Source: Puniceibacterium sediminis
GTDB taxonomy: Bacteria; Pseudomonadota; Alphaproteobacteria; Rhodobacterales; Rhodobacteraceae
Reading direction: 5' to 3'
Assembly: GCF_900188035.1 (NCBI RefSeq)
Contig: NZ_FZNN01000023.1
Coordinates: forward strand, 1-56,237
Length of the DNA stretch: 56,237 nucleotides
Shown: positions 17,200-26,427 of the stretch, in pieces
Position numbering within the stretch: position 1 is the first letter of the stretch
How the letters are laid out: the number at the start of each line of letters is the position of its first letter
The notes under the pieces: generated by a model
What the model was told of the DNA's origin: nothing
The model's input: the letters and a program-made list of their open reading frames with translations, nothing else
Databases searched by the model: none
Made by a program: the position numbers and the translations under genes

Positions 17200-20100
17200 A
17201 CGCGCTGTCCCTGTCTTGTGACGCCGGGTCGCCGGGGGTGGTGGCCTGCGTGCCGATGTCAACCAAGGCCTCTGTCAACCGCTCCAGCGTGGGGTGACGC
17301 CAGATCGTGGTGGTCGGGATAACAATCCCAAGTTCGTCCTCAAGCCGCGCCCGCATTTCCAAAGCCATCATCGAGCTGAGGTTCATCTCGGCAAAGGGCT
17401 GATCGGGCAGCAAATCCGACACCGACAGTCCGAGCGCGCGACCGAGCGCGCTCTGCGTGCTCAGAGTCACCATGCGCTTTGCTTGTCGTGGTTTGCGCCA
17501 AGGGATCTCGGCGGCTTTCGCGAGAGGCTCAGCGGCGTGCTCTGATACAGTTGGCAGGCTGCGCTGGTCGCAGATGTAGCTGAGCAGCGGCGGCAGGCCC
17601 AGGCTGGGAAAACGCGCGGTCCAGACCGACGGATCAAATTGAAAAATCTGGTAGATACCCGGACCCCCGGTCAAAGCGGTGCCCAGTATCCGGGTTCCCG
17701 CCTGCTCTGGCATGATCTCGAACCCCATGGCGCCATGCGCCTGATTTTGCATTGCAAGATTCGGATGCGCCCAAGGGCCCCATTCCAATACGCTGACCGG
17801 CATACCGTCGGCCAGCAGCCCCTCTCCCAGACCGCTCAGGGCGGCTGACGCCGCCGCGTGCGCCGCAAGACCAGGCGCTCCGAGACGCCCGGCCATCGAG
17901 GAAAACAACACCATATGGCGCAGGTCCTCACGCGACACGGCTTGGGCGAGTGCAGCGACGCTGCCCGCCTTGATGGCAACCGCTTTCTCAAGACCTTTGA
18001 GGTCCAAATGTTCGGTGGGTTCCTCGATTTGCGTACCGGCCAGATGGAACACGCCGCGTAGTGGTGCCTTGGCGCTACTAAGCACGGGCGCCCAGTCGCT
18101 GGGCGACAGCGCCTGGGTCAGATCCAGCCGGTGAAGCAGCACGGTGATATTCTTCTGCTCCGCGTCTTCTATCGCGTCGCGCAGAGCCTGCCCGGGCCCG
18201 TTCCGCAGAACGAGCAATAGTTCCTCTGCGCCCTGCTCGACGAGCCATGCAAGCAGGACCGGCCCGATCCGGCCATTGGCCCCCGTGACCAGATGCGCGC
18301 CATCCAACCGAACCGTTCCAGGGGCGCCGGATATGGGAACAATGCGGGGCACCTGCCAGCCAGCCTGAGAGGCGCGCATTTCCGGTTCCGGCACTGAGGC
18401 CCCGGGCGCGCGAACGGTGGGCTGCGAGATGTCGTTCGGCAGCTGAACCAAGTGCGGCGAGAATTCCGCATATTCCACGCTCAGCGTGCGCAGAAATCCT
18501 GCCGCCGCCCCCCGCGCCGCTGCAGTACTGGGGTTTTCTGCGCTGTCCGATTGCACCAAGAGCGTCAAGGATCGCGCCGTGGCGTGACCCTCCTGCGACA
18601 GCTGGCGAACCGTTGCCAAAAGATCGGCGCAGACCGAGGCCGCCGCCGACGGCAGGTCCTCTGGGCCAAGGTCGGACCAATCCGGTGCGCGCAGAACTTT
18701 GGCGCCCCGTTGCGCTGACCCTTCATTGCTTGGCACCCGCGAGGGTGGCTTGGCCTCCGTTGCCTCCCAATGCAACCGGTGAAGCCAGGGCATGTCGTCC
18801 TCGAGCGCTGTCACGCCCCGTGTCTCCACGCCCCTCAGGGCAATATGAATTCGGCGCTCCGGGCCGATCACCTCCAATTTGGTCGTTTCTCTGCCTCGAC
18901 CGACCTCAATATCGAACAAGACATCGTCACCTCTTATCGGCTGGTGCAGATCGAGCGCCGCAATTGCGGTCGGCACGGTTAATCCAGATGCATGTGCCTC
19001 AGGGTCGGCGGCCAGCGTCTGAAAGGCCGCGTCAAGCACCCTATAGGGGGCTGCACCATTCTGAGCCTGCAGATCTACCTGGGCCGCAAGCCGGTCGCGA
19101 TAGATGGCCACCCTTTCGATCAGTTGCAGCGTCGGCCCCAGCGCCACGCCCCGGGCTGCCAGCGTTTCGTAAACTGAAGCGCCCGGCAGAACATCCTCAA
19201 GCCCCTCGCTGGGGAAACACGCAGGCTCTGGCGTGGTCAGGGCACCCAGCAGGATTTGACCCCGTGTGGTCTGAGTCCAGTCGCGTACGTGACCTTGCGC
19301 GCCACTCTCCGCGCGGCCTCTGTACAATTCGAATTGCCAGTGATCGCTGTCGCGATGCAAGATCAATTGCAAAGGCAGTTCCTGCCCCCTGGAAACCGAC
19401 ACAAGCTCTTGGAATTCCAGGTGCCGCAAACCGGCGCATCGGCTCTGTGTCACCTCTTGGGCGCAGCTTACAACAAGTTCCAGAATCGCGGCGGCCGGCA
19501 ACGTTACACGGCCCCTGACAAGATGCGCCTGCCATTCGGGCGAATTGCCGGCCAAGACGCCGTGAAACACGGCACGGTCCTTGGCATCCGCAGCGAACAA
19601 CGGCGCGCCCAAAAGACCTCGGGGACCGGCCTGCGCCGTTTGGATTTGCGGTGTCGAGCCCTTGGAGGGTGGATCAATCCAATGCCGTTTTTCGTCCAAG
19701 GGCATCCTGGGTAGATCGAGGTGCGCGGCCGACTGTAGGTCTCCCGGGTTTCGCCAACTTTTGGCAACGCTGTTCGGGATCAGCGTCGCGAGGGTTTCGA
19801 GCGTTGGCAGAAGTGTATCTGATGTGGAGATGTTCGCGCTTTGCCGCAGGGTCACGGGCCGACCGTTTTGCCGGGCGATCGCATCGATGGCAAAAAGGCT
19901 TTGCGGACGCGGGGCGATTTCCAGCAGGTCCCGGTGGCCATCGGTCAGCAGCCGCGTGACGGCAGCCCCAAAAAGCACCGGGCGCGACAGATTTTCGCCC
20001 CAGTATTTAGCATCGAATGCGGGGGAGTCTTTGCCGTCTTCCCAACCTTGGGTGCAGGGATAGACCGGGCAGTCAGGCGGTCCGGAGATCTCGATTTTCG

Positions 20101-22429
20101 CCCCGGCGGCGAGACGGGCTGCGGCGGCCTGCACGGTAGGGCCATGACCCGCAACGCCACCGCAAGACAGGGAACGCGGCGATGGTCCAGCTTTTGCCAG
20201 CGCCGCGCAGAGGGCATCGACCGGGGTGGTGCGCCCGGCGATGACGGTGGCCTCTGGTCCGGCCTCGACGGCGATCCAGAGGGTGCCGTTTTGCAGCGCA
20301 CCGGGGCTATGGCTCTCGATCAGGGCGCGGGCCTCTGCGGTGCCGAGGGGCAGTTGTATCATGCGCCCCGAAGGATCGGTCTCAGACAGGGCCCGGGCGC
20401 GGTTGGCTGCCGTGACGGCCGCGGCCTCCAGGCTCAGGCATCCGGCGGCATGAGCCGCGGCAATCTCGCCCAGGCTGACGCCCAGCACCGCCGCCGGGGT
20501 CAGCCCCTGCGCCCGCCAGAAGGCGGTGATGGCACATTGAAGCGCCACATGCGCCAGCAGCGCCGGGCCGGGTTGGCTCAGCGCGCGGGCGGCCCGCTGC
20601 GGATCGCCGGTGCCGAACAGCAGGTTGGCCAGACCCGGGGCATCGGCGTCGCGGGGCAGGGCCGCGAGAAAGCGCTCAAAGGCCGGACCGGCACCGGGCG
20701 CTGATCGGAATGCGCGCGCCATGCCGACGCTCTGGCCGCCCTGCCCGGAAAAGATCCAGGCCGGGGCCGCACCGCTGCGCGCGCTCTGTACCTGCCCGGG
20801 TGCGGCGGGCAGGGTGCGCACACCGGGCTGCGCGGGGGCGCTCGCCTCTGGACGGTCGGCGGCTGTGGCGAAGGCGGCCAGCGCTTTGGACCACTCCGCC
20901 GGATCGGCCCCGGCGAGGGCCAGGCGGTGCGGCCCATCGGCCCGGCGGTGTGCTGCCGCGGCGGCGATCCGACCGGCCTCCAGCGCGCGGCCCGGTCCGG
21001 CCAGCCAGCGGCTCCAGCGCTCCGCCAGCCGCCGCAGCTGCGGCGCAGACCGCGCGGCCAGCACCAGCACCGCGCTGGTATCGCGGGCCTCGGCCTCCTG
21101 TTCCGGGCGAGGTGGCTGCACTGCTTTGGGCGCAGTTTCGGGGGCGGGGCCAATCACCACATGGGCGTTTGTGCCACCGATTCCTAGGGCGCTGACGCCG
21201 CCGTAGGGCGCCCGCTTGGGCCAGGGTCTGGCGCGGGTATTGACGTAAAACGCACCTGGCGCAAAGGCGATCTCGGGGTTGGCGCGGGTGAAATGCAAGC
21301 TCGCGGGCAGTTGCCCCGCCGCGCGCGCCAGCACCAGCTTGATCAGCCCGGCGATCCCGGCGGCGGCATCGAGATGACCGATATTGCCCTTGACTGATCC
21401 CAGCGCCACATTGCGCGCGCCGCCCGCCGCGTCAAAGGCCGCACTGAGGGCCGCGACCTCGGTAGGATCGCCCAGCGGCGTGCCGGTGCCATGCGCCTCG
21501 ATCAGGCCGATCTGCGTCGAGGGCACGCCAGAGACCGCCAGCGCGGCGGCCACGGTGCGCGCCTGCCCAGCGACGGAGGGCGCGGCGAACCCGGGCTTTG
21601 CCGCGCCGTCGTTGCCCATGGCCGACCCCTTGATCACGGCCAGGATGCGGTCGCCCGCCGCCTGCGCCTGGGCCAGCGGTCGCAGCACCACCACGCCGCC
21701 GCCCGAGCCGAAGACCGTGCCGTCCGCCTCGGCATCGAAGGGCCGGCAGACCCCTGCGCGCGAGGCATATCCCCCCGCTTGCCAAAGATAGCCGGTCCGA
21801 TGCGGCACCTGCAGCGCCACCCCCCCGGCCAGCGCCACATCGCATTCGCCCAGCAGCAGCGATTGACAGGCCAGATGCACCGCAACCAGCGAAGACGAAC
21901 AGGCCGTCTGAACCGTCACCGAGGGCCCCTCGAGACCCAGAAGATAACTCACCCGCGTCGAAACGTAATCGCGGTCGGCCAGCAGCAAACCTTCGACATA
22001 CTCGGGCGATCCGAACCAGTCCGGGTCCCGCTTTGCAAGATTGAACATCCAGTAGTTCGATGTGCCAGTGGCCGTAAAGATCCCGGTCATGTGAGCCTTG
22101 CCGGGCGGCAGGCCCGCATCCTCAAGCGCCTCCCAGGCAAGGGTCAGCCACAGCCGCTGTTGCGGGTCGGTGCGCGCAGCTTCGCGCGGTGTCATCCCAA
22201 AGAAATCCGCGTCGAACTGCGAAATATCTTCAATCGGGCCGCCAAAGGGCACGTAGTTCGGATTGGCCCGCAAGTCTGGTGAGATGCCTTCGGCGCGGAT
22301 CTCCGCGTCGTCCAGGCGCCGAAGCCCGCAGCGTCCCTCGAACAGCAAGCGGCCATATGCGGCGATATCTGCGGCGCCGGGAAAGCGGCCCGCCATGCCG
22401 ACAATGGCGATATCCGTCTCTGAACTCAT
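17180..22429 (-). CDS. Type I PKS module: KS-AT-DH-KR*-ACP
   Basis: A 1749-aa PKS. KS has TVQTACSSS (Cys about 175), EAHGTGTPLGD and NIGHLDAA. AT has GVSLGE (Ser about 650, His of the usual GHS replaced by Val) and VAGHGP (about 760). DH has HLVRGRVTLP (about 966) and VLDAAFQ (about 1130). KR has TGANGRIGP (about 1380), but the catalytic Tyr is His1524 (AAHAAAS) and the usual Asn is Ser, so it is predicted inactive. ACP has NLSSMMALEM (about 1682); the serine is present but the preceding Asp is Ser. Most of KS and all of AT lie inside a 2.13-kb segment almost identical to one in the upstream hybrid gene. The start overlaps the upstream stop by ATGA. Confidence 0.93.
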   Translation of the reverse strand: MSSETDIAIVGMAGRFPGAADIAAYGRLLFEGRCGLRRLDDAEIRAEGISPDLRANPNYVPFGGPIEDISQFDADFFGMTPREAARTDPQQRLWLTLAWEALEDAGLPPGKAHMTGIFTATGTSNYWMFNLAKRDPDWFGSPEYVEGLLLADRDYVSTRVSYLLGLEGPSVTVQTACSSSLVAVHLACQSLLLGECDVALAGGVALQVPHRTGYLWQAGGYASRAGVCRPFDAEADGTVFGSGGGVVVLRPLAQAQAAGDRILAVIKGSAMGNDGAAKPGFAAPSVAGQARTVAAALAVSGVPSTQIGLIEAHGTGTPLGDPTEVAALSAAFDAAGGARNVALGSVKGNIGHLDAAAGIAGLIKLVLARAAGQLPASLHFTRANPEIAFAPGAFYVNTRARPWPKRAPYGGVSALGIGGTNAHVVIGPAPETAPKAVQPPRPEQEAEARDTSAVLVLAARSAPQLRRLAERWSRWLAGPGRALEAGRIAAAAAHRRADGPHRLALAGADPAEWSKALAAFATAADRPEASAPAQPGVRTLPAAPGQVQSARSGAAPAWIFSGQGGQSVGMARAFRSAPGAGPAFERFLAALPRDADAPGLANLLFGTGDPQRAARALSQPGPALLAHVALQCAITAFWRAQGLTPAAVLGVSLGEIAAAHAAGCLSLEAAAVTAANRARALSETDPSGRMIQLPLGTAEARALIESHSPGALQNGTLWIAVEAGPEATVIAGRTTPVDALCAALAKAGPSPRSLSCGGVAGHGPTVQAAAARLAAGAKIEISGPPDCPVYPCTQGWEDGKDSPAFDAKYWGENLSRPVLFGAAVTRLLTDGHRDLLEIAPRPQSLFAIDAIARQNGRPVTLRQSANISTSDTLLPTLETLATLIPNSVAKSWRNPGDLQSAAHLDLPRMPLDEKRHWIDPPSKGSTPQIQTAQAGPRGLLGAPLFAADAKDRAVFHGVLAGNSPEWQAHLVRGRVTLPAAAILELVVSCAQEVTQSRCAGLRHLEFQELVSVSRGQELPLQLILHRDSDHWQFELYRGRAESGAQGHVRDWTQTTRGQILLGALTTPEPACFPSEGLEDVLPGASVYETLAARGVALGPTLQLIERVAIYRDRLAAQVDLQAQNGAAPYRVLDAAFQTLAADPEAHASGLTVPTAIAALDLHQPIRGDDVLFDIEVGRGRETTKLEVIGPERRIHIALRGVETRGVTALEDDMPWLHRLHWEATEAKPPSRVPSNEGSAQRGAKVLRAPDWSDLGPEDLPSAAASVCADLLATVRQLSQEGHATARSLTLLVQSDSAENPSTAAARGAAAGFLRTLSVEYAEFSPHLVQLPNDISQPTVRAPGASVPEPEMRASQAGWQVPRIVPISGAPGTVRLDGAHLVTGANGRIGPVLLAWLVEQGAEELLLVLRNGPGQALRDAIEDAEQKNITVLLHRLDLTQALSPSDWAPVLSSAKAPLRGVFHLAGTQIEEPTEHLDLKGLEKAVAIKAGSVAALAQAVSREDLRHMVLFSSMAGRLGAPGLAAHAAASAALSGLGEGLLADGMPVSVLEWGPWAHPNLAMQNQAHGAMGFEIMPEQAGTRILGTALTGGPGIYQIFQFDPSVWTARFPSLGLPPLLSYICDQRSLPTVSEHAAEPLAKAAEIPWRKPRQAKRMVTLSTQSALGRALGLSVSDLLPDQPFAEMNLSSMMALEMRARLEDELGIVIPTTTIWRHPTLERLTEALVDIGTQATTPGDPASQDRDSAYETPEL
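19841..21973. repeat. 2.13-kb near-identical duplication, copy 1 (KS-AT)
   Basis: This segment matches 29070-31202 base for base at a constant offset of 9229, without gaps. By eye I find eight differences: 20090, 20137, 20138, 20147, 20149, 20155, 20156 and 21746. It codes for most of KS through the end of AT in the 1749-aa PKS. Weaker similarity continues for about 130 bases beyond the low-coordinate end. Confidence 0.95.
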
Positions 22430-25400
22430 TTGCGCTCCTTCGCTGCCATCAGGCGATCGCGGCGTAGCGTACCTCTGGCGGTGCCAAAGGCCGCGTCGCT
22501 GGTGCCATTGTCCCCCGCCAGCCGCTGCGCCAGGGCCGCGACGGTCGGTGTGTTGAAAAGGTCAGGAAGTGTGAGTCGAAACCCCGCGTCGCAGAGCCTG
22601 GAATGCAGACGCACCAGATCGGCCGAGAAAACCCCCAATTCGGCAAACCCGCTGGAGCGTGGGAAATTCTTTGTGCCGATGATCTCGGCCAAAGCGGTTT
22701 CCAGAGCGTGGACCGCAGAGGCGGAAAGCGGTGCCGCTTTCGGGGCATCAGGCTTGACGTCGTCGATCGCGTGGGGGGCACCTGTTGTCTGCGCCGCGGC
22801 CCGCTGGATCAACGTCGGGATATCGGGTTTGCCGTTAGCGGTCAGCGGCAGTTTGTCCAGCAAGAGCAGCGGGGCGGGGCGGGCCTGTGGCCGCAGCGCC
22901 GCCTCTATCCCCTGTGACAGAGAACGGGCCTGGGAGCTGGGCCAGTCGTTGCTGACAGATGGGGATCCCGGAGCGCAGCCGATCAGCAGGGCGTGCAGCA
23001 GGACCCGACCGCTGCGCAGTACACCGGGATGCAGACCGAGGCCGCCGAGCGGGCAAGAGGCCAAGCCTAGTCCGGCGGCTGCGGTTTGTGCCAGTTGGCC
23101 GATATAGCCCGCCTCGAGCAGGGCAAGGTCGTGGCCTCTTGCGCCATAGCTCTCGCCCAGACCATCCGGATCATAACTGAGCAGAAGGGTCAGGGCCGAG
23201 GTCTTGGCCAGCGGCTGGTTTCGGTCGGCATGTGCCTCTGGCGGGAGCCGGTCCAAATCGGTGCGGCGGTCAAGACAGCGTCGATCGGGATCAAGACGAT
23301 AGAGCCCGCTGGCCAAGCCGGTGACGGTGCCTGGATGAACCATCACGTCGAGTTCGACGCTATAGGCCCCGCTTGCAGAGGGATGCAGACGATGCGGGCG
23401 GCCGTCGGGGCGCGGCAGGGCGCAGAAGGTCGCCAGGAACTGCGCAACGTCCTTGTACGCCAACGGTCTGGCGGAAAAGGCAACCGCGGTTTCGCGGGCG
23501 GTACTTGGCAAGAGGAGATCCGGATCTGGGGCAGGCAGCTCGATTTCCGGTACAGGGTCGGCGCCGGGCGCCCCGTCGCGCGGCGTGACAGCGGCTGCAA
23601 GGCGCTTGGTCCCGTCTGCGGCCTGGATCACAAAGGCCACGGCAAGCCCCACTTCGGGGCGCGCGCGCAGCGCTGATTCGACTTCGGCCAGTTCCACGCG
23701 GTGGCCGCGCAATTTGACCATCCGGTCGCTGCGACCCAGAAATTCGATCTGCCCGTCCGGGCGGGCGCGGCCCAGATCGCCGGACCAAAACAGCGGAGCG
23801 CAGGTGGCCCTGTCCAGGGCAAACCGCGCGCGGTCTTTCGGGTCTCCGCCGATATATCCCGCAGAGAGTCCCGCGCCGGAGAGACAAAGATGACCCGCCA
23901 CCCATTCGGGACAGTCCGATCCGTCCTCATGGCGTATGTGATAGCCCGCATTTGCCAGGGGCACGCCATAGGGCACGGATTGCCATCCCTCCGGACAGTC
24001 GGCATCGGGGTAGGCGATATCCCATACGGTCGTCTCGGTAGGACCGCCAAGGGCATGGATACGCGCGTTTCCCGCGTTGCTCCGCAACTTGTCCGGCAGC
24101 CAAGTCGGCACAAGGTCCCCGGACAGAAAGACATGGCGCAGCGTGTCGAGGCAAGGCTGCGCCGCTGCTTGCGTTGGGAATTGCGGTAGCGCCAGGAGCA
24201 TTTCCAGAAAGGCGGGCACGGTGTTCCAAAGCGTGACCTTGTGTCGGCTGATCAGGTCGAGCCACTCTGTCGGGTCGCCAACGCCTGTATCCGTCGGGAA
24301 CACCATCGCGCCGCCGGTACAGGCCATCACACCGAATATGTCGAAGACCGAGAGGTCGTGGTGCAGGGCGCTGATCGCGATGGCCTTGTCGCTGTGGGTC
24401 AGGCCGAAACGGGCGCGTACATCGTCCATGCGGTTGATCACGCTGCTGTGCCTGATCGGAATGCCCTTGGGCGTACCAGTCGAGCCAGAGGTAAACAGGA
24501 TATAGGCGGTGTCGCTAGGGGGCTGCGTCGGCCGGAGCGGACCCTCGGCCCGCGCCTTTGGCGATATGATGTCTACCGCGTCGACCGATGGCAGATCGGG
24601 CAGGCCGGACTCGGATGTGGCGATAGCCGCCACCGTCCCGGTGAGGTTTAGCGCCTCGCGGAGTCGCTCTGCGGGTGTGTGGGGGTCCATCGCCAGATAG
24701 GGCCTGCCACACAGAAGAACGCCCAGCACCGAAACGATCTGATCGATGCCCTTTGGCAGCCAGATCAGGACCGGCCCGGGCGGGCGGCCTTGCAGGTTCG
24801 AAGACAAGGCCGATGCCAGCCCCCGGCTGGCCTTCAACAGGTCGCCGAACCGCATCATCGTCTGGCCCTCGATCAAGGCCACCCGCTCGGGGAAAGCCTG
24901 CGCGGTGTCGACAAAGATCTCCTCAAGCCGCCCCTGACGGATCGGTGCGTCAGTGGCATTCATACGCGCACGCCGCTCTGCCTGATCGGGGGGAAGTGGG
25001 ACGGCGCTTTTAGACTGCCAGGCCGTCGGATCATGGGCGAGTTCCTGACAACGCCGCTGCAAGGCATCAAACATGGCGGCTGCAACGCCGGGCGCAAAGG
25101 CGCTGTCGACGCTGTCCCAACTCAGATGCAGAGCGCCGTCTTGCACCAGGACCTGCTGATCTATCAGCACCTGCGGGGTTTGTGTGACCTCGAATACGAC
25201 ATCTCCGAAGGCCTCAAGCGCGCGGTAGCCCTGGGTGCCGAGGGCACTGGTATAGACAAAGGGCGCTAGCGACTGAGTTGTGCCCCCGGACTGGCCATCG
25301 GACTGACCCATCCGTCGCAGCGCATCGACGCCGTGGCGGTCCGGATCTTCAAAAGCCGACCACAGCGCGTCGCGGTGACGTGCCGCGCGTTCTGCAAAAC

Positions 25401-26427
25401 CCACGGACACCGACAGATCGATATCCACCAGAATGAAGTCGGTAAAATCGCCTACGACCTGCGCGATCTCCGGCGGCTCGGAGGGGCGGTTCTGCAGCGT
25501 GACATTCAGCATGAACCTCGGTGTTGTGCTCCATGCCCGCAGGACGTCTGCATAAATCGCCAGCAGCGCATCGCTTGGGGTCAGACCGCACCGGGTCGCC
25601 TGGGTGCAAAAGTTGCGCCAGGTCGCCGGGCATAGCCGCAAGCTGCGTCGGGTAAAGCGCATCTCGGGCGGCGCGCCATCGGGCGGTCCGGGAATGTTCG
25701 GCGGGTCCGGCCAATCCAGTGCCGTATCCCACTGGCCCGGCATCGGAACGTTGGGCCGTGCCGCGATCTGGCCAAGCACTACCTCTCGAAAGGTCAATTC
25801 CGGCGGCGGCGGCAATGCCACACCGTTGTAAAACCTCGCCCAATCCCGAGCGACGATTTCGCTGCTCACGAGGTCCATGTGAATGGCGTCCTCGCTGAAA
25901 AACAGGCGCGTTGTCTGGCCCCCCATCCGGCAGGCCCGGATTTCAAAGAGCGGCCAGTGTGCCGGATCAAACACCTGATGCGACATCCGCTTGCGTAACT
26001 CCTGCACCCGTGCCTGACGCTGCACCTCCGGCAGATTGCTCAGATCCTCAAAGGCGATCTTGTAGGGCGTAACCTCCTCAAGGATGCGCACCATCCCGTC
26101 TGGCTGCACCATGCAGCGCATCATGTCGTGCCGGGCGATGGTCTGATTCCAGGCCTCTTCAAGCCGCTCCAGATCCAGGTCGGTGCAGTCCATTTCGAAA
26201 TATCCGTGGATGCCGACTCCTCCAAGCGGGAATTCAGGGTTGCGTCCCAGCCAGTAAGCGCGCTGGATCTCGGTCAACGGAAAGCTCTGCGCATCCCCTT
26301 GGCACGGGCCCTGCGCCTGGGCGCCGCTGTTCTGGACGTTGCGCGCCAGCAGGTTGCGCAGCAGGGCGCGTCTGTCCTCTGCCGAGGTATTCTGCGGCAT
26401 CTGAATCACTGGGCCCGCTTTTGTCAC
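22426..26427 (-). CDS. NRPS module Cy-A(Cys)-Ox-PCP, thiazole-forming
   Basis: A 1333-aa NRPS. The N-terminal domain is a heterocyclization domain: FPLTEIQRAYWLGR, and DAIHMDLVS (about residue 180) matching DxxxxDxxS instead of HHxxxDG. The A domain (about 480-950) has FTSGSTGTPKG; pocket residues read by eye are D-L-F-N-L-S-L-V-W-K, the cysteine-type code. Between A8 and PLTANGKPD an FMN-dependent oxidase domain is inserted (about 980-1155; SASGAYSVEL, then LLEAGYIGQLAQTAAAGLGL), as in thiazole-forming modules such as EpoB. PCP has LGVFSADLV (about 1264). The module should activate Cys, cyclise and oxidise it to thiazole. It is coupled to both neighbours by 4-base overlaps. Confidence 0.92.
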   Translation of the reverse strand: MTKAGPVIQMPQNTSAEDRRALLRNLLARNVQNSGAQAQGPCQGDAQSFPLTEIQRAYWLGRNPEFPLGGVGIHGYFEMDCTDLDLERLEEAWNQTIARHDMMRCMVQPDGMVRILEEVTPYKIAFEDLSNLPEVQRQARVQELRKRMSHQVFDPAHWPLFEIRACRMGGQTTRLFFSEDAIHMDLVSSEIVARDWARFYNGVALPPPPELTFREVVLGQIAARPNVPMPGQWDTALDWPDPPNIPGPPDGAPPEMRFTRRSLRLCPATWRNFCTQATRCGLTPSDALLAIYADVLRAWSTTPRFMLNVTLQNRPSEPPEIAQVVGDFTDFILVDIDLSVSVGFAERAARHRDALWSAFEDPDRHGVDALRRMGQSDGQSGGTTQSLAPFVYTSALGTQGYRALEAFGDVVFEVTQTPQVLIDQQVLVQDGALHLSWDSVDSAFAPGVAAAMFDALQRRCQELAHDPTAWQSKSAVPLPPDQAERRARMNATDAPIRQGRLEEIFVDTAQAFPERVALIEGQTMMRFGDLLKASRGLASALSSNLQGRPPGPVLIWLPKGIDQIVSVLGVLLCGRPYLAMDPHTPAERLREALNLTGTVAAIATSESGLPDLPSVDAVDIISPKARAEGPLRPTQPPSDTAYILFTSGSTGTPKGIPIRHSSVINRMDDVRARFGLTHSDKAIAISALHHDLSVFDIFGVMACTGGAMVFPTDTGVGDPTEWLDLISRHKVTLWNTVPAFLEMLLALPQFPTQAAAQPCLDTLRHVFLSGDLVPTWLPDKLRSNAGNARIHALGGPTETTVWDIAYPDADCPEGWQSVPYGVPLANAGYHIRHEDGSDCPEWVAGHLCLSGAGLSAGYIGGDPKDRARFALDRATCAPLFWSGDLGRARPDGQIEFLGRSDRMVKLRGHRVELAEVESALRARPEVGLAVAFVIQAADGTKRLAAAVTPRDGAPGADPVPEIELPAPDPDLLLPSTARETAVAFSARPLAYKDVAQFLATFCALPRPDGRPHRLHPSASGAYSVELDVMVHPGTVTGLASGLYRLDPDRRCLDRRTDLDRLPPEAHADRNQPLAKTSALTLLLSYDPDGLGESYGARGHDLALLEAGYIGQLAQTAAAGLGLASCPLGGLGLHPGVLRSGRVLLHALLIGCAPGSPSVSNDWPSSQARSLSQGIEAALRPQARPAPLLLLDKLPLTANGKPDIPTLIQRAAAQTTGAPHAIDDVKPDAPKAAPLSASAVHALETALAEIIGTKNFPRSSGFAELGVFSADLVRLHSRLCDAGFRLTLPDLFNTPTVAALAQRLAGDNGTSDAAFGTARGTLRRDRLMAAKERK

